Source: Colocasia esculenta (taxonomy: Eukaryota > Streptophyta > Magnoliopsida > Alismatales > Araceae). From it: DNA of 64,000 nucleotides. Positions within the stretch are counted from its first letter, which is position 1. The number at the start of each line of letters is the position of its first letter. The stretch is from the NCBI GenBank assembly GCA_014218235.1, contig CM024755.1, forward strand, positions 76,740,631-76,804,630, written 5' to 3'. Below, one piece after another: positions 1 through 11,370 of this stretch. Below the pieces are notes generated by a model. It did no database searches and was not told the origin of the DNA. It saw nothing but the letters and a program-made list of their open reading frames with translations. The position numbers were made by a program, and so were the translations under genes.

Positions 1-681
1 ATAGAAGAGCTGATGATCCTTCAGGTCTTTTAGCAAGGAAATAAAAGCTGAGTAGCGCGCAGCCCATTGCACAAACAGTTCCTGAACTGGATTGATGGAA
101 TTCAAGTCCAGGAAAGCTTCAGCAGAGAGAGGCGGTTTGCCTGCTCGGACCAAGGAGTTGTTCAAGGATTCCTACTGGAGAGCAGATTGATTGTAGTGCT
201 TCTCCCAATCTGTGGGAGAGAGCGTTTCACATTCAGATATCAAAGGAACAAGCACTGCAAAAGAAATGTGGCCCAGATGATATTCGCGAAAGATAATCCT
301 TTGAAAGGAGGGAAGGCGACTCTGCTGAGCTGAGATTCTCCCCATGACTCTGGCAAATCTTTCAAAGGCATGAGAGACAACGGAGGAATCCAAGACCAAG
401 GAGTGTAACTTCGGAAGAAATACTACTTCAGGTATCTGCAGAGTGGTGAAGTCCACTGAGAAGGGGCAATTAATGGGACTTTCAGATTGAAGAGTAGCAA
501 GAGCCTCATGGAATTGGACAAACTGAACTTCGGGTAGCTTTTGTAGATAACGAAAATCATTGTAAAGTTGGAAGCACCTGGTGATTCTGATTTCTTTGAG
601 AATAAAAGGGCCCCAGAGAGCTTGGTGATGAAATACAAACCATTCAAAAAGGGTGGGAGGATGATCCTGTCGAGAGGTGCT
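1..681 (-). pseudogene. Env-like ORF of Copia element C3, downstream part
   Basis: This is the continuation, on the minus strand, of the env-like third ORF that stops abruptly at 46182. The join is shown by the uninterrupted paralogue C4 (56427-59272), in which the sequence on either side of the Tat insertion is contiguous. The translation includes a region starting near TSRQDHPPTLFEWFVFHHQ and runs off the left end of the window. A premature TAG lies at 172-174, where the C4 copy has a leucine codon. The protein has no recognised enzymatic motif. In SIRE/Maximus Copia elements such an ORF follows pol and is called envelope-like; its function is not established. The only strong claim here is homology to the other copies in the window. 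Confidence 0.8.
677..681. repeat. Left target-site duplication of the Tat element (GTGCT)
   Basis: The five bases GTGCT directly precede the LTR start TGTGGATG. The matching copy after the other LTR is GTGTT (46177-46181), one substitution different. The empty site in paralogue C4 near 57380 reads as one GTGCT, which confirms the duplication. Confidence 0.85.
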
Positions 682-2166
682 TGTGGATGCGGTTATTTCT
701 CCGTCTCTCGGAAAAGACGAGGAAACGATCGTCTCCACACGGAAAATGGTAAAGGAGAAGAGACATAAATGATAAAAGGTGTGATCGCCAGGTACTTTTC
801 CTAAAAAGTACTAAAAGTAGATACGGGTATGAGAAGGGACGAAAAGTACCTTTTGACCCGTGGAAGTAGCGGGATGGTGTGGTGCGGTGGGTTTTTTCCT
901 CCTCTTCCAACCAGCCGGCCGACGGAAGAGATTCAACTTGGTACCTAAAAAGACAAGAACACAAGAAGGAAACAGGTGGATTAGATTGCAGTGTAGTATA
1001 TGAACATGGTAGGAAATAGCCAAAAAGACAAAAAAAAGGGGTGTGTTGACACACCTTCTAAAGACGAAAGCAGAAAAACCCCTAGGCGGGTGGCAAAGAA
1101 ATGCACGTGTGTTCGTGTACTATCTAAAAAGCGGAAAAAGGGAGAGAGAGGTCGGTGAAATCCGGGACGTGGCGTGGTGCATAGAGACGTCCCCTCGGGA
1201 ACGGCGCGTGGAATGGCCCTCCGGCTCCTGGATGGCGCGTGGGGTGGGGGTCATCCCCCAGCTCCAGAAACGCGGCTTCCGGACAGCGGTATCATCTCGT
1301 AGGAGCCTCCGGTGGATGTAGAATGGAATGCCGGGAGTCGGGTCGTCAAACGGGAAGGGCTTCGCCGCTCTGGTGGTGCAAAAATCTCTCTCTCCTCCTG
1401 GAACCGGAGGTCTCATATATATAGGCAAACTATTTTAAATCGCGTCCACAACAGGCGACGTTTTTAAAGATTAATCGCGTCCGCAAGACTCGTCGCGATT
1501 CATTAGGTCGGCCTGATGTCCCATCAACTTGCCGAAATCATGATGATTACGGTGCGCAACCATATCAATAATCGCGCCGACCCTGATCACCGCGATTTTA
1601 AGTCAAACCGACTTGGGCAAGATCGACCACATCTGTGTTCAAAAACGCGCCCCGGAGGGTTGTCGTGTTTATCAACCGCCTGTTTATTTGGTGCACTGTC
1701 ATTGGCGGTTCAAAAACGCGGCGTGCTGTCTGGTCGCGATTCTTACCCTGACACCGCTCTGACGCCTGGCAGGTGTAAGAACGTGCTCTCTGGCACAGCC
1801 GTGAATGTGGACTTTAAAATCGTGGCGGACAGGCTTGACGTGATTAAACGTCGGTTACCCGTTGCGATTCAAAAGGCGGTAACGAAATCGCGGCGCCTCA
1901 GAGCATCGCGCTTATGGCTTTCTTATACGCGTCCGCTGTCTTGGGCGCGATTTAAAATAGTTTGCAGACACACTTTTTTTGTATTTTTGACTCTTTTAAT
2001 AATAAGTCCTAAAAAAGACAGGAAATTTCTAAAAATCCTTTTTTTAAAAGAAAAAGGATAAGAAAACAGAGAAATCACTTGAAAAGGTAATTAAAGGAAA
2101 TCACTTTGAAGCGTTGCAGTGCAACTGGAGATTTTGTCCAATTTAGGTAAAATTGACGTGTCTACA
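682..2166 (-). repeat. 3' LTR of the Tat element
   Basis: This 1485-bp LTR matches 44695-46176 along its whole length. I see scattered substitutions and a 2-bp indel near the start, roughly 97% identity by eye. It contains a symmetrical ATATATATA (1415-1423) suited to a core promoter on the minus strand. On the U3 side of that box (1434-1965) lies a dense cluster of AATCGCG-type motifs. The decamer GTGATCGCCA (781-790) repeats part of the primer-site sequence. ORFs of about 180 codons in this region (for example 1516-2061) overlie the motif cluster and are not considered genes. Confidence 0.9.
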
Positions 2167-3450
2167 GATGCCTCGCCTTGGCGTTTGCTTTGTAAGGGCG
2201 TGAAGCGAAAATGGAACGAAATGAGGTAAACAAAGTGGTGCGAATAAAGTGGAGTGAAGCGGAACAACTGAAAAGTAAGCGCCAAGGTGTAAAAGAGACA
2301 CGCCATGTTAAGGCACATGACTGGAGCTGTTCGTCAATTTATAATAAAGCTGCTCTTTTGAAACTCTTTTGGAGAGGAAACTCATCAATCAAAGACAACT
2401 AAACTAAGAAAAGTAAAGACAGTTCAATGATCAACTTCCGTCGTCGGGAAGTTCCTAAGGACGTAATCCGTTAGGTTTCACCTTCGTGTGGGGCTGCCAC
2501 GGCCAGAGGTGGATCGAAAAGTAAAGTAAAGGAAATGACAATGATCCATGATGGATGAGTTTCTCTCCGAAAAGAAGATCTTCAAACAACTTTATGATAA
2601 ACTGAGTACTGGACTCTGAGTGGAATATTCGGGTTGCTTTAGCAATTACGGACCAAGTGATTATCTTTAATTAAGCTTTTCAAATGATCTTTCCTGAAAA
2701 CCTGTGTGCAATGCATGCTGGGCTAAAAGAAAATATTCATAAAACAAAACAAAATATCAAGTAATCAAGGATAATATTGTTGTACCGGAAGGGGTCAGGA
2801 TACTGGTAGGAATCGACGCCCCCCCCCCCCTATGCGGGAACTGTCGTCCATCCATGGGCGTCGTCCCCCCGCGGCCACAACGGCCTATCCTTAAAAGCAA
2901 TAATTCTCTGGAATTATCCTCATTTTTGTCAGTGAAGGGGAACTCAAATTCCAGATTCATCAGAGCTTCAAGGTCCTTGAAAAACTCTAATAAGTATATC
3001 GTATAGTAAAATGCAATATACGTTACCGATGTAGAGGCTGTAAAGGATATTCATGCATTTTGTAACATAGCAAACATCATGTATCCTGCAATAAAACAGC
3101 TTAAAACACATTAGTAAACAAAAAGCGGCACTGATTAAAATCGCGTCCAGCCTAGTGGGCGCGTTTAAACCTAAAAATTGCGGCGGCTTCTGTCGACGCG
3201 ATTTAATTCCCAAGCCAGAATTTGAAAATTTTCTGCTTCTCTCCTAGGATTTGGTGCAAAGGGGTAGATGTTTCCAGATGTGGATGAGTCACTCACGGGG
3301 CAGGTCAACATCCTTATCACTTTGCTTCTTACAACACCCTTATTCACTTTTACCCCTAGCTTTACTCATTCCCAAACTTATCTTTTTTTACTCCCATCTT
3401 CATCTCTTCTACCTTTGCAAAGAAAAGTTTGGAGAAGGAAAAGATTAGAG
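2167..3450. other. Tat 3' non-coding region between LTR and first antisense gene
   Basis: No convincing gene lies here. It holds a run of 12 C at 2819-2830 and AATCGCG-type motifs at 3135-3170 and 3191-3206. A pyrimidine-rich stretch (about 3320-3430) precedes the first antisense gene and could be its 5' leader. On the minus strand the bases just before the LTR (AAGGCGAGGCATC) are in the place of a polypurine tract, but the tract is weak. Confidence 0.5.
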
Positions 3451-4861
3451 ATGGAGCATGGTTCTTCCTCTAGGGGAGTGAGGGGAGAAGGTTTTAAGAA
3501 GTTGAGTCAAGTTGATGGACACATTAGCAAGCTTGTTCAAACTGGAATGGTAAGTAAGATTAAGTGTTTATGCTTGATTTGGATGTTTTATCGAGGTTTT
3601 TAAGCTTGGTTAACATGTTCTTGACATTTTTGTTAACTTAACTCTTGGTTATGTGTAGGATTCTCCTCTGTTCCCGGGGAGCCAACGCTTTGTGCGTCTA
3701 CCCTAGCTTCAGCAACTGACGTTAAACATTTCTATTGACATGACCAACATCTTGAAAAGATGGGGAATCAATAATTTGGCGGTTCATGCAAAGAAATATC
3801 ACGAAGTTCATCTGGACTGGGCAGCCATGGGTGCTTTGGTTGAGGTATGGCATCCTCACACTCACACCTTCCTCTTCAAAAATTTCGAAGCAACCATTCT
3901 TTTGGAAGAGGTGGAGGTGTTTTTAGGCCTCCGGCGCATGAAACAAGGTGAAGAAGATGAAATGATGATTGCGCCGAGAAGCTACACCAGCAAGGTGGTT
4001 CTTGAGAGCTTTATGGATGCAAGGGAAGCTTATACAGTTCGAACCGAAAGAGGCATCCATTTGCAAAAGCTGGCGATTTGGACCATGAGGGAGCTGGCAG
4101 AAGCTAGAGATGGCGAGGAGTTGGAACGAGCAATGAAAGGCTTTGCCATATGTATGGAAGGAGCGCTCCTCTTTCCTTCAGTTGATAGCGTGTTGGAGCC
4201 GGATCAACTAAGCGCGGTTTGCGCAATCTGGGAAGGCAAGCGATCGGGACAGGCTGTTCTAGCCTTCCACTACAGCGGTTTGACAGCAGCAAGTTTAGGT
4301 AGGCCCATGTATGGCTCTATGCTTTTATTTACTTGCTGGACTGACCTCCATCTGAAGTTCTATGTAAGCAATGAGGTGACTACAACGTCCTGTATCTTCT
4401 CCAAGAGCCCGCTCAGACAATTGGAGAACATAATCGGGCTAGAAGGAAAAGTAGCAAATCGGGCACCACAACTGAAAACTCGGGCAGATTGGCGCGAGTA
4501 TCTTCGTGAAATGCCCGAAGATATGTTCAACTTCATTCCGGCACCGTTCACAAATCGCGACTTGAGGAGTAGGCTAGCATCTGGTGTGGATCTTCGCTTG
4601 ATCGGTGCATCCGAATTTGTACTTTACAACTCGCACCGATGTCTACCTCAACTCGGGCTTGCAAGGCGTGTGTTGGAAGGGCCGTCTCATGTTCCACCCA
4701 TCAAACATCGGGAACTTGGAACCAATAATGATGGAGAAGAAGCCAACACAATCGAGGCCATTTGGAAAGTGTGCCACTTCAGGAGGCCGGCTCCAAGTGA
4801 GAGGGAAAATGATAATGAAAAAGCGAACTATGTAAGGGGTTTGAAGAAACTCCGATCTTAG
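3451..4861 (+). pseudogene. Antisense plant-mobile-domain gene 1 (two exons, one TAG)
   Basis: A plus-strand gene opposite to the Tat element. Exon 1 starts at ATG 3451 and ends at 3549 before the donor GTAAGT; the acceptor ...GTGTAG ends at 3658; exon 2 runs 3659-4861 and joins in phase 0. Exon 2 encodes about 400 residues. The stretch LVEVWHPHTHTFLF, followed by TILLEEVEVFLGL, has the form of the aminotransferase-like plant mobile domain found in MAIN/MAIL proteins and in transposons. An in-frame TAG at 3704-3706 interrupts the start of exon 2; the rest is open to a TAG at 4859-4861. PMD proteins are nuclear and affect gene silencing and development in Arabidopsis; what a transposon-borne copy does is unknown. 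A pyrimidine-rich stretch and AATCGCG motifs precede the start. It differs clearly in sequence from gene 2, so the two are not a recent duplication. Confidence 0.75.
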
Positions 4862-5077
4862 GAGACTCCGATCTCAAGTAGGAGTTTGTAAATGTTGGAA
4901 GACATGTTGTAAATAAATAAGAATGAAGTTTGGGTGTGCCAAAATGATTGCATTAAATGTTTGAACTTCCGAAGACATGAAATCTGTCCATGAACTGTAA
5001 AGAAGCCTGCCTGAAAATCGGCCACTGGAATACTGGATGAAAAAGGTGTCCAGAACAGGCGTCACCTATAAACCCAC

Positions 5078-5400
5078 AAAATGCGTCCACATCGGCCAAC
5101 GTGCTTAAAGATAAAATCGTGACGTCTAGTTCGGGCGCGAATAATGAAACCGTTTAAATTTTATGCGCGCAGGGCCCGTACGACTGTCATGATTGCCTAT
5201 GAAATGAGACGACCACAAGTGTCGCGATTCATATTTAGGAACGGCGGTTCATTATCCGTGTCGACTCTGATGGACGCGTTTCAGGATTATTCATTAATCG
5301 CGACCGAAGGGATGGACGCGTTTCAAATGAACCATTAACAATTAGCGTCGCCTGAACTGGACGCGGTTTTCGAATCAAGGCTAACCGTTAGAAAACGCAC
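5078..5400. promoter_or_regulatory. AATCGCG-type motif cluster upstream of antisense gene 2
   Basis: This region between the antisense genes has many short GCG-containing words flanked by A/T, such as TCGTGACG, GGGCGCGAA, GTCGCGATT and GGACGCGTTT. They occur in both orientations and often face each other as weak inverted repeats. The same family is in the LTR U3, in the gag leader and in intron 1 of gene 2. A CT-rich stretch without a TATA box (about 5405-5519) follows and leads to ATG 5520, which resembles the pyrimidine-patch type of plant core promoter. The regulatory role is inferred. Confidence 0.4.
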
Positions 5401-5519
5401 GAGGCGTCTCTTCCGGCGACCTCTCCCACTCTCATTCTCTTGTCTCTTACTCCCTCAATCTCTCATCTCCCTCACTCTCATCTTTTTCGATCTCTCTTTC
5501 TCTCTTCTAAACCCTCTCG

Positions 5520-8500
5520 ATGGCCGGCGGGAGGAAACACCAAGCCAAGAGGCGCCGGGGTGAGCCCTCGGCGGTGGCTTCTCCAGCATCGTCTTCAGTA
5601 GAGGGCGCCGATTCAACGGAAGCCTCCGGCGACGAGCTTGCGCTCGTGCCGGCGATGGTGACAGCGGAGGCGGACGCAGCAGCGACGGGGGAAGCAGGGG
5701 AGGAGGCGGCGGACGCAGCAGCGACGGGGGAAGCAGGGGAGGAGGCGGCGGAAGCAGGGGAGGAGGCGGAGGATTGGGCGGCGCGACGCCGCGGGCGGCA
5801 GGGGCGTGACCTCCCGGCAAGAGCGGAGACGGTAAGTACCCCATCCCTCTCTCTATGCATGCCGGGGCAAGGGGGGCGAGCTCGGGCTCGGGGAAGATGG
5901 GGGTGAGAAACGCGGCCAATCCAGCCGTCGCGTTTCTTGCCTCCGAATCGTGTCGAACGACGACGTCGCGATTCAAAGATGAAACGCGCCCATGTGAGTG
6001 GATGTGATTCAACTCTTGAAACGCGGCCTTTATACTGGACGGGTTTAAAAACAGAACAGAATTTTTACATAAAATAGCAAGTTTTAATTATGTACATACT
6101 TGAACATCTATACATTAATTAAATTTACATGCTTTAGATATATATGTTATTTGTACATAACCTATGACATATGTTCATGGAACATGACATAATTGAAACA
6201 TGGAACTTTTGGACAATTTGAAGTATGAACAAGTTTAGGATTTATACACAAAAAACTCATTGATAACTAAAATATTAACATGTTTAGGATAACATATGCA
6301 CGATGAAAAACTTTGAACAATTTGCACAATTGAACATAATTAAATTGAAACACGAAAAACTTATCATAATTTGAACATTACTTGCAGGGTGTGATGAGGC
6401 CACGGACCATGTGGTCCCTAGTTGTTGCGGCTTACCGGGGCTTACCGGACTTTCAGAGAAAGAGAGTCCGGGGGATGGGTTTTGGTCCGATCCTGGAGAT
6501 CGAGCCATTCTTCATGGACCCCCCACTTATCCAGGTTATCCAGGATTGGTAGGACCGGGTGAGCCGTACCTTCCTTTTTCCTTGGGGCCACATGGTGTCG
6601 AGTCTCGAGGACGTGGCTCGCATCACCGGGTTGAGAGTGGATGGAGAGGCGGTGACGGGAGTCACTTACGCAGACTACACCGACCTGACACAGCGCCTGC
6701 TGGGTTTGGAGCCCTTTGGAGAGGGAGACCGTGAGCGGAGGATGGTTGGACGTGTGTCGTTGCTAGAGTCACTAGGCCTTACAGGCGTGAGGTAGCGAGC
6801 GGAGGAGTCGCTGCCAGAGTTCGTGGAGCGAGCAGCAGGACTGGCGCGAGCAGCTTATGGCCAGGACGCGGAGGACACCGTGCGAGTAGACAGGGACCTG
6901 CGCCGGTTCCTAGTATTCTTTTTTGGCAAGATGTTGTTCACCACTAAGGGTTATGGCATCCATTGCCGATTTTTAGATATACTAGAGGACCTGGCACGGG
7001 TCGGGAGGTATGCTTGGGGTGCGGCCCTCCTGGCGCACACCTTTGCGGACCTCTCCACCAGCACGGGGAGAGAGACGACAGTGGGCGGATTTGCGCCCTT
7101 CCTTTAGGTACATCTCTAAGATCTAACTCCAAATTGATTATTCTTGAAGAAATTCTGCAATTCTAAATTGACATACATTGATTGTTTTACAGGTCTGGAG
7201 TTATTACTACATTCCCTTGGGTAGGGCCACAGAGGTGGACCCTACAGCAGTGCCACTAGCCCGGAGGTGGCTACCCCTGGTCAGCACAACGACCTATGCC
7301 TTCCAGCTGGACGTGCTCCGCCGGCACGTCCGCGACTACCCTGCACTCCTGGTGCGCTTTCTCCTCTCTTACTCATTTTTCCCTTTAAATTTAGCATTTT
7401 TTTTTCAAGTTAGAAGTGATTAATAAGTACTTCTGTGCAGGTTGTGTGGGAGCCGTATGCAGGTCAGGATGACGCTGGCCAGCCTTGGGTCGTGAGTGGT
7501 CGAGGCTTGTTCGGGCGGGACATCTGGGTCCATTGCCTGAACGAGATCGAGCCACTGCGTTTGAGGCTGGTAGCACGCACCCTGGGGCTGCATCAGCAGT
7601 GGAGCGACGAGACGGAGCCGAGAGGGATCGGCAGGAAGACGCGCGGGAAGGCGAAGACCGTCGATTGGCGGACTCGTTTTCCGGAGCAGTTCGCTGACTG
7701 GCACAGGGGAGGCCAGGTGGTGGTGAGCGATGCCACCGACAGCACCGCTTACCTTCGGCGCTTCCAGGAGGAGTACGGCGCTCGCAACTTCACGAGGCCA
7801 GAGAGGGTAAGTAATCACAAACATGAGATCAATTCATTTACATAGTTAACAAAAATATCTTACGATTTGTACATGTGCAGGATGGGCGCGACACTCTTAT
7901 CGGCCAGCTGGAGGGACAGCTGGCTGAGGCACGTGTAGCCTTGGAGACACTGGTAAGTTTGGAAATAAATACATACATGTGCTTTACTTTACTTACCATT
8001 GTACTGACATGGTTTGCTTTGTGTTATCCTTGCAGCGTACAGCCCAGGTGGCGGCCGTCCAGGCCGATGCAGGTGGGGCCTCGTCGAGCAGGGGCCCAGC
8101 AGTGGAGGTGTCCTCCTTCCAGGAGCAGTTGACTACTGCCGTGGAGCGCGCCGAGCGAGCAGAACGCGATCTCCTGACACGGGTAAGCATTTCAATTAGT
8201 TAATTTAATTCAACTGCTTTTTGTATACTTACCTGCGTTTGCTTCTGTGTTGTACAGACCGAGGAGCTGGAGGGTGCTATTGCTCGGGAGGCTGGGTTGG
8301 TGGCTGAGTTGACCGAGTAGTCGCGTCGACTGACAGAGCTTCAGTCCCAGGTGACTCAGCCGGAGACGGAGCTTCCTCGTGACGTGGCGGAGCTACGTGC
8401 CCTGCTGGCACTGGAGTGCCAGGACCTGGAGCATCAGCAGGCTCGGTGGGAGCTAGAGCGGAGCCGCTGGGAGCTAGAGCGCGAGCGACTGACTCAGCAG

Positions 8501-8797
8501 TCGGTGGAGGCTCGTACGAGTCAGGGAGTTGCAGAACGCCTGCTGAAGGCGTCTGAGAACCGATATCGGCGCGGACGGGAGCGCGCGAGGGAGCAGGGGC
8601 GGGCCAGCGCCTACTCGGAGAGCATCCTGGCGACTTCCTCTCAGCACGAGAGGAATGTTCAGGACGGAACAGCTGCCCAGAGGTCGACCGGCTCACGAGC
8701 GCCCATGGGGCCTCCTGCCTTGCCCAATGTTGTAGACAGGGGCGAGGCTGAGAGCAGTCACCGCAGAGGACCTACAGAGGGAGGCGACGAGAGTTAG
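5520..8797 (+). pseudogene. Antisense plant-mobile-domain gene 2 (seven exons, four TAG stops)
   Basis: Plus-strand gene inside the minus-strand Tat element. Exons: 5520-5831, 6388-7107, 7193-7351, 7441-7806, 7881-7952, 8036-8182, 8258-8797. Every intron begins GT and ends AG and every exon boundary is phase 0. Exon 1 is GC-rich and encodes an Ala/Glu/Gly repeat (a ~39-bp unit twice). Exon 2 carries the plant mobile domain: RGLPDFQRKRVRGMGFGPIL, then FLFPWGHMVSSLEDVARITG. Exons 3-4 continue it with WSYYYIPLGR and VWEPYAG. Exons 5-7 encode a Glu/Arg-rich probable coiled coil (repeated RWELERSRWELER). In-frame TAGs lie at 6550-6552, 6793-6795, 7105-7107 (last codon of exon 2) and 8318-8320, so this copy is broken. 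The intact splice grammar implies capture of a genomic gene segment. PMD family assignment is firm; function in the transposon is unknown. Confidence 0.8.
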
Positions 8798-8893
8798 ACT
8801 GCCTCGCCTTGACTTTGTACTTTTCTTTTACCTTTATGATGTCGTGCCCAGTGTGGCACTTTATGATTGTACACGGGTTCGGCTCCCTTTTAG

Positions 8894-8897
<4 letters not shown>

Positions 8898-8931
<34 letters not shown>
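8898..8931. repeat. (AT)n microsatellite
   Basis: About 17 perfect AT dinucleotides lie 100 bp after the stop codon of antisense gene 2. It is a simple repeat with no further claim. Confidence 0.95.
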
Positions 8932-8935
<4 letters not shown>

Positions 8936-9188
8936 CTTTTTGGTCTTTTGAATTTGTACACCTGAAATAGATAGAACAAACAGGTTAAATATCTGTTCCG
9001 ACTCAGCCCCTTGCTTGTAAGTACTTGCCTGGCTTCATAGATTTGTCAAGGGGCTGAGCCTTTATCAAAATAAGGAGGGAAGAAATATACAATCAAACAT
9101 ATGCTAAAAGAAGGAGATGCGAGGATACATTAATTCACAAGACACTATATTGGTAAGAATGTACAAGGATAATTTAGATTTTTTTTTG

Positions 9189-9500
9189 GATTTTGAAATA
9201 TTCAAATTTGTTTGGGTTTTGGAATATCTTATTTGTTTGGATTTTGAAATATTTAAATTTGTTTGGGTTTTGGAATATCTGATTTGTTTGGATTTTGAAA
9301 TATTCAAATTTGTTTGGGTTTTGGAATATCTGATTTGTTTGGATTTTGAAATATGCAAATTTGTTTGGATTTTAAGATATGCTGATTTTTTTGGATTTTG
9401 AAAATATGCTGTTTTTTTTTTTGAGATATTCTGGTTTTTTTTTATTTTGGAGATATTCAATTTTTTGGATTTTGAAAATATGCTGATTTTTTTTGGATTT
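9189..9500. repeat. 51-bp T-rich tandem repeat
   Basis: Units start at 9189, 9240, 9291 and 9342, each beginning GATTTTGAAATAT and containing TTTGTTTGGGTTTTGGAATATC. After 9393 the array decays into shorter GGATTTTGAAAATATGCTG variants. ORFs on both strands here are by-products of the periodicity (51 is divisible by three). Confidence 0.9.
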
Positions 9501-10240
9501 TGGAGAGCATGGTATACTGAACTTTCAATTATTCGGATGTCAATCTTAAAAACCGTTGACTGCTCTTAAATGCGTCTAGGCATGGATTAGACGTGCATAA
9601 AGGTGCCTTGACCTGAGGCGACTTTTGGCGATGCCCTCTTTAGTCGATCTTTGCCTTGTCTAGGTGTTAAGACAATATCCTGAGAAGGAGAGAAGAATTC
9701 TTAGGAAGTTTGCCAGTAATCCGGGTAACCGGGGAGACACTCAATTGGTTGCTTTTTATACTTATAAAAAGGTTCGAGTTTAACTTGGTATTTTGGGGTT
9801 TTAGCATGCATACGACCAGGTCCATTTGGATCTCCGCGGGGACTTTGCCACTCTTGACATGCTTTGTATTTGATTTGGCCTTTTTGGCTTCTTTTTTTTT
9901 GTGAGGGTTTGGATTTTCATTGATCCTCCTCTTTCCCCTTTTGCCTTGATTGATCCTTTTCTAAGCTTTAAACAACCTTATGAGGTCAATCTCACTGGTC
10001 TTCTTTCTTACTGACAAACCAAATAGGAGAAAGAAATGGATATTGCTTTAAAATTATAAACATGACATCGACCTTCTTTAGATTCTGCGCCTCTGGCTTT
10101 CTCAGGAAGGCATGTAAGTGTGTGAGTGTCGCCTTCCTTGACTAACATATTAAGAACAGGAAACGGAAATTAAACATAACACCCTTCAAATTTGGGGCTT
10201 GTATACCATGCAAAACTTTTCCTTTTCAGATAGTAATAAA
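9501..10240. other. Tat 3' region between tandem repeat and integrase end
   Basis: I see no gene or clear signal in this 740-bp stretch. It is T-rich, with no conserved reading frame. It is the untranslated sequence following the integrase stop of the minus-strand element. Confidence 0.5.
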
Positions 10241-11370
10241 CTAAGGGTAGTATTTCTTGAGATGAAGACCATTCCAAGAGTGGGAGAGTTCCTCACCCTC
10301 TGCATTGATTAGCTTATAAGCATTGCCTGAATAAGCTTGGCTTATAACATATGGCCCTTCCCAATTTGGTTGGAGCTTGGATCTGGGACCACCAAGTTTT
10401 ATAAAAATTCTCTTAACGACCATCTCACCGATTTTGAATTTTCTCTCAATGACTCTCTTTTGGTAAAAACATGTGAGTTTATTCTGATATGCTCTCGTAT
10501 GCTCGGCGGCAACCAAACGCTTCTCATCTAAGAGTTCCAACTGTGCAAGAAGTGACTCGCGTCGCTCATCAATTGGTAATTCTTTGTCAAGCTGAACCCT
10601 TAATGATGGAATAAGAATCTCATATGGTACTACTGCCTCCATTCCATAAGTGAGAGCAAACGGTGTCTGCCCTGTGGGAGTACGGATTGAAGTGCGGTAA
10701 GCCCATAGAGCCTCCACGAGTTTTTCGGGCCAATCTGAGAATTTATTAATCTCACACGTCTTCTTTATTATTTTAATGAGAGTTTTGTTTGTGGCCTCTA
10801 CCTGGCCATTGCCTTGCGGATAATAAGGTGATGAATGATGCAATGCAATCTTATACCTGTTGCAGAGGTCACGGAGTTCTTGAGAGATGAACTGTGGTCC
10901 ATTATCGGTAATCATAGCCTCTGGTATACCAAACCTGGTGATGATGTTCCTCATGACGAATCTGCAAACGGTTGTAGCTTTAATCTCTGCATAGGCTTCG
11001 GCTTCCGCCCACTTGGTGAAATATTTCGTTGCTGTAAGAATAAAAGACTTTGTTTTGTTTTGGGAATTAGGATCACAAAGGGGGGCGATAATATCGAAAG
11101 CCCACATAGAAAAAGGCCATGGTGAGAACAACGGGTGGAGTGAAGAAGAAGGAGCATGAATTTTGTCGGCGTGCAATTGGCATTTGACACACCGGCGGAC
11201 AAAGAAAGAGCAATCCTCCTCTAGAGTGGGCCAGTAAAAGCCTAGCCTAAGAATTTTCTTAGCAAGCATCTGGCTACTTACATGGCCTCCACAAACACCC
11301 GAATGGGCCTCTTTGACAACCTTAGGAGCTTCATCTTCATTTAAACAGCGAAGCAAAACACCGAAAAACT
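10241..11370 (-). pseudogene. pol: Tat integrase (C-terminal part of pol), frameshifted from RT
   Basis: A minus-strand ORF of about 371 codons. It shows the integrase zinc-binding HHCC region (EAHSGVCGGH, then RRCVKCQLH), the DDE catalytic core (MWAFDIIAPL; MITDNGPQFIS; YPQGNGQVEATNK) and a C-terminal GPY-type module (NWEGPYVISQAYSG). There is no chromodomain after it, as expected for the Tat group and unlike chromoviruses. Integrase inserts the cDNA into the host genome. The frame differs from the upstream RT ORF: a one-base loss in the A-run at about 11364-11368 (plus strand) explains the break, because residues continue directly in the next frame. The ORF ends at 10241 with KKYYP. The rest of integrase looks complete. 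Confidence 0.9.

Noticed and set aside
1516..2061. 181-codon plus-strand ORF in the Tat LTR, also present at 45526-46059
   Set aside because: Both copies are just the two LTRs; the ORF overlies the CG-rich motif cluster and has no recognisable domain.
5455..6012. Proline/leucine-rich minus-strand ORF
   Set aside because: It is the reverse of GC-rich exon 1 of antisense gene 2 and runs across its splice donor.
8898..8931. Terminator or origin in the AT run
   Set aside because: It is a plain dinucleotide microsatellite with no supporting context.
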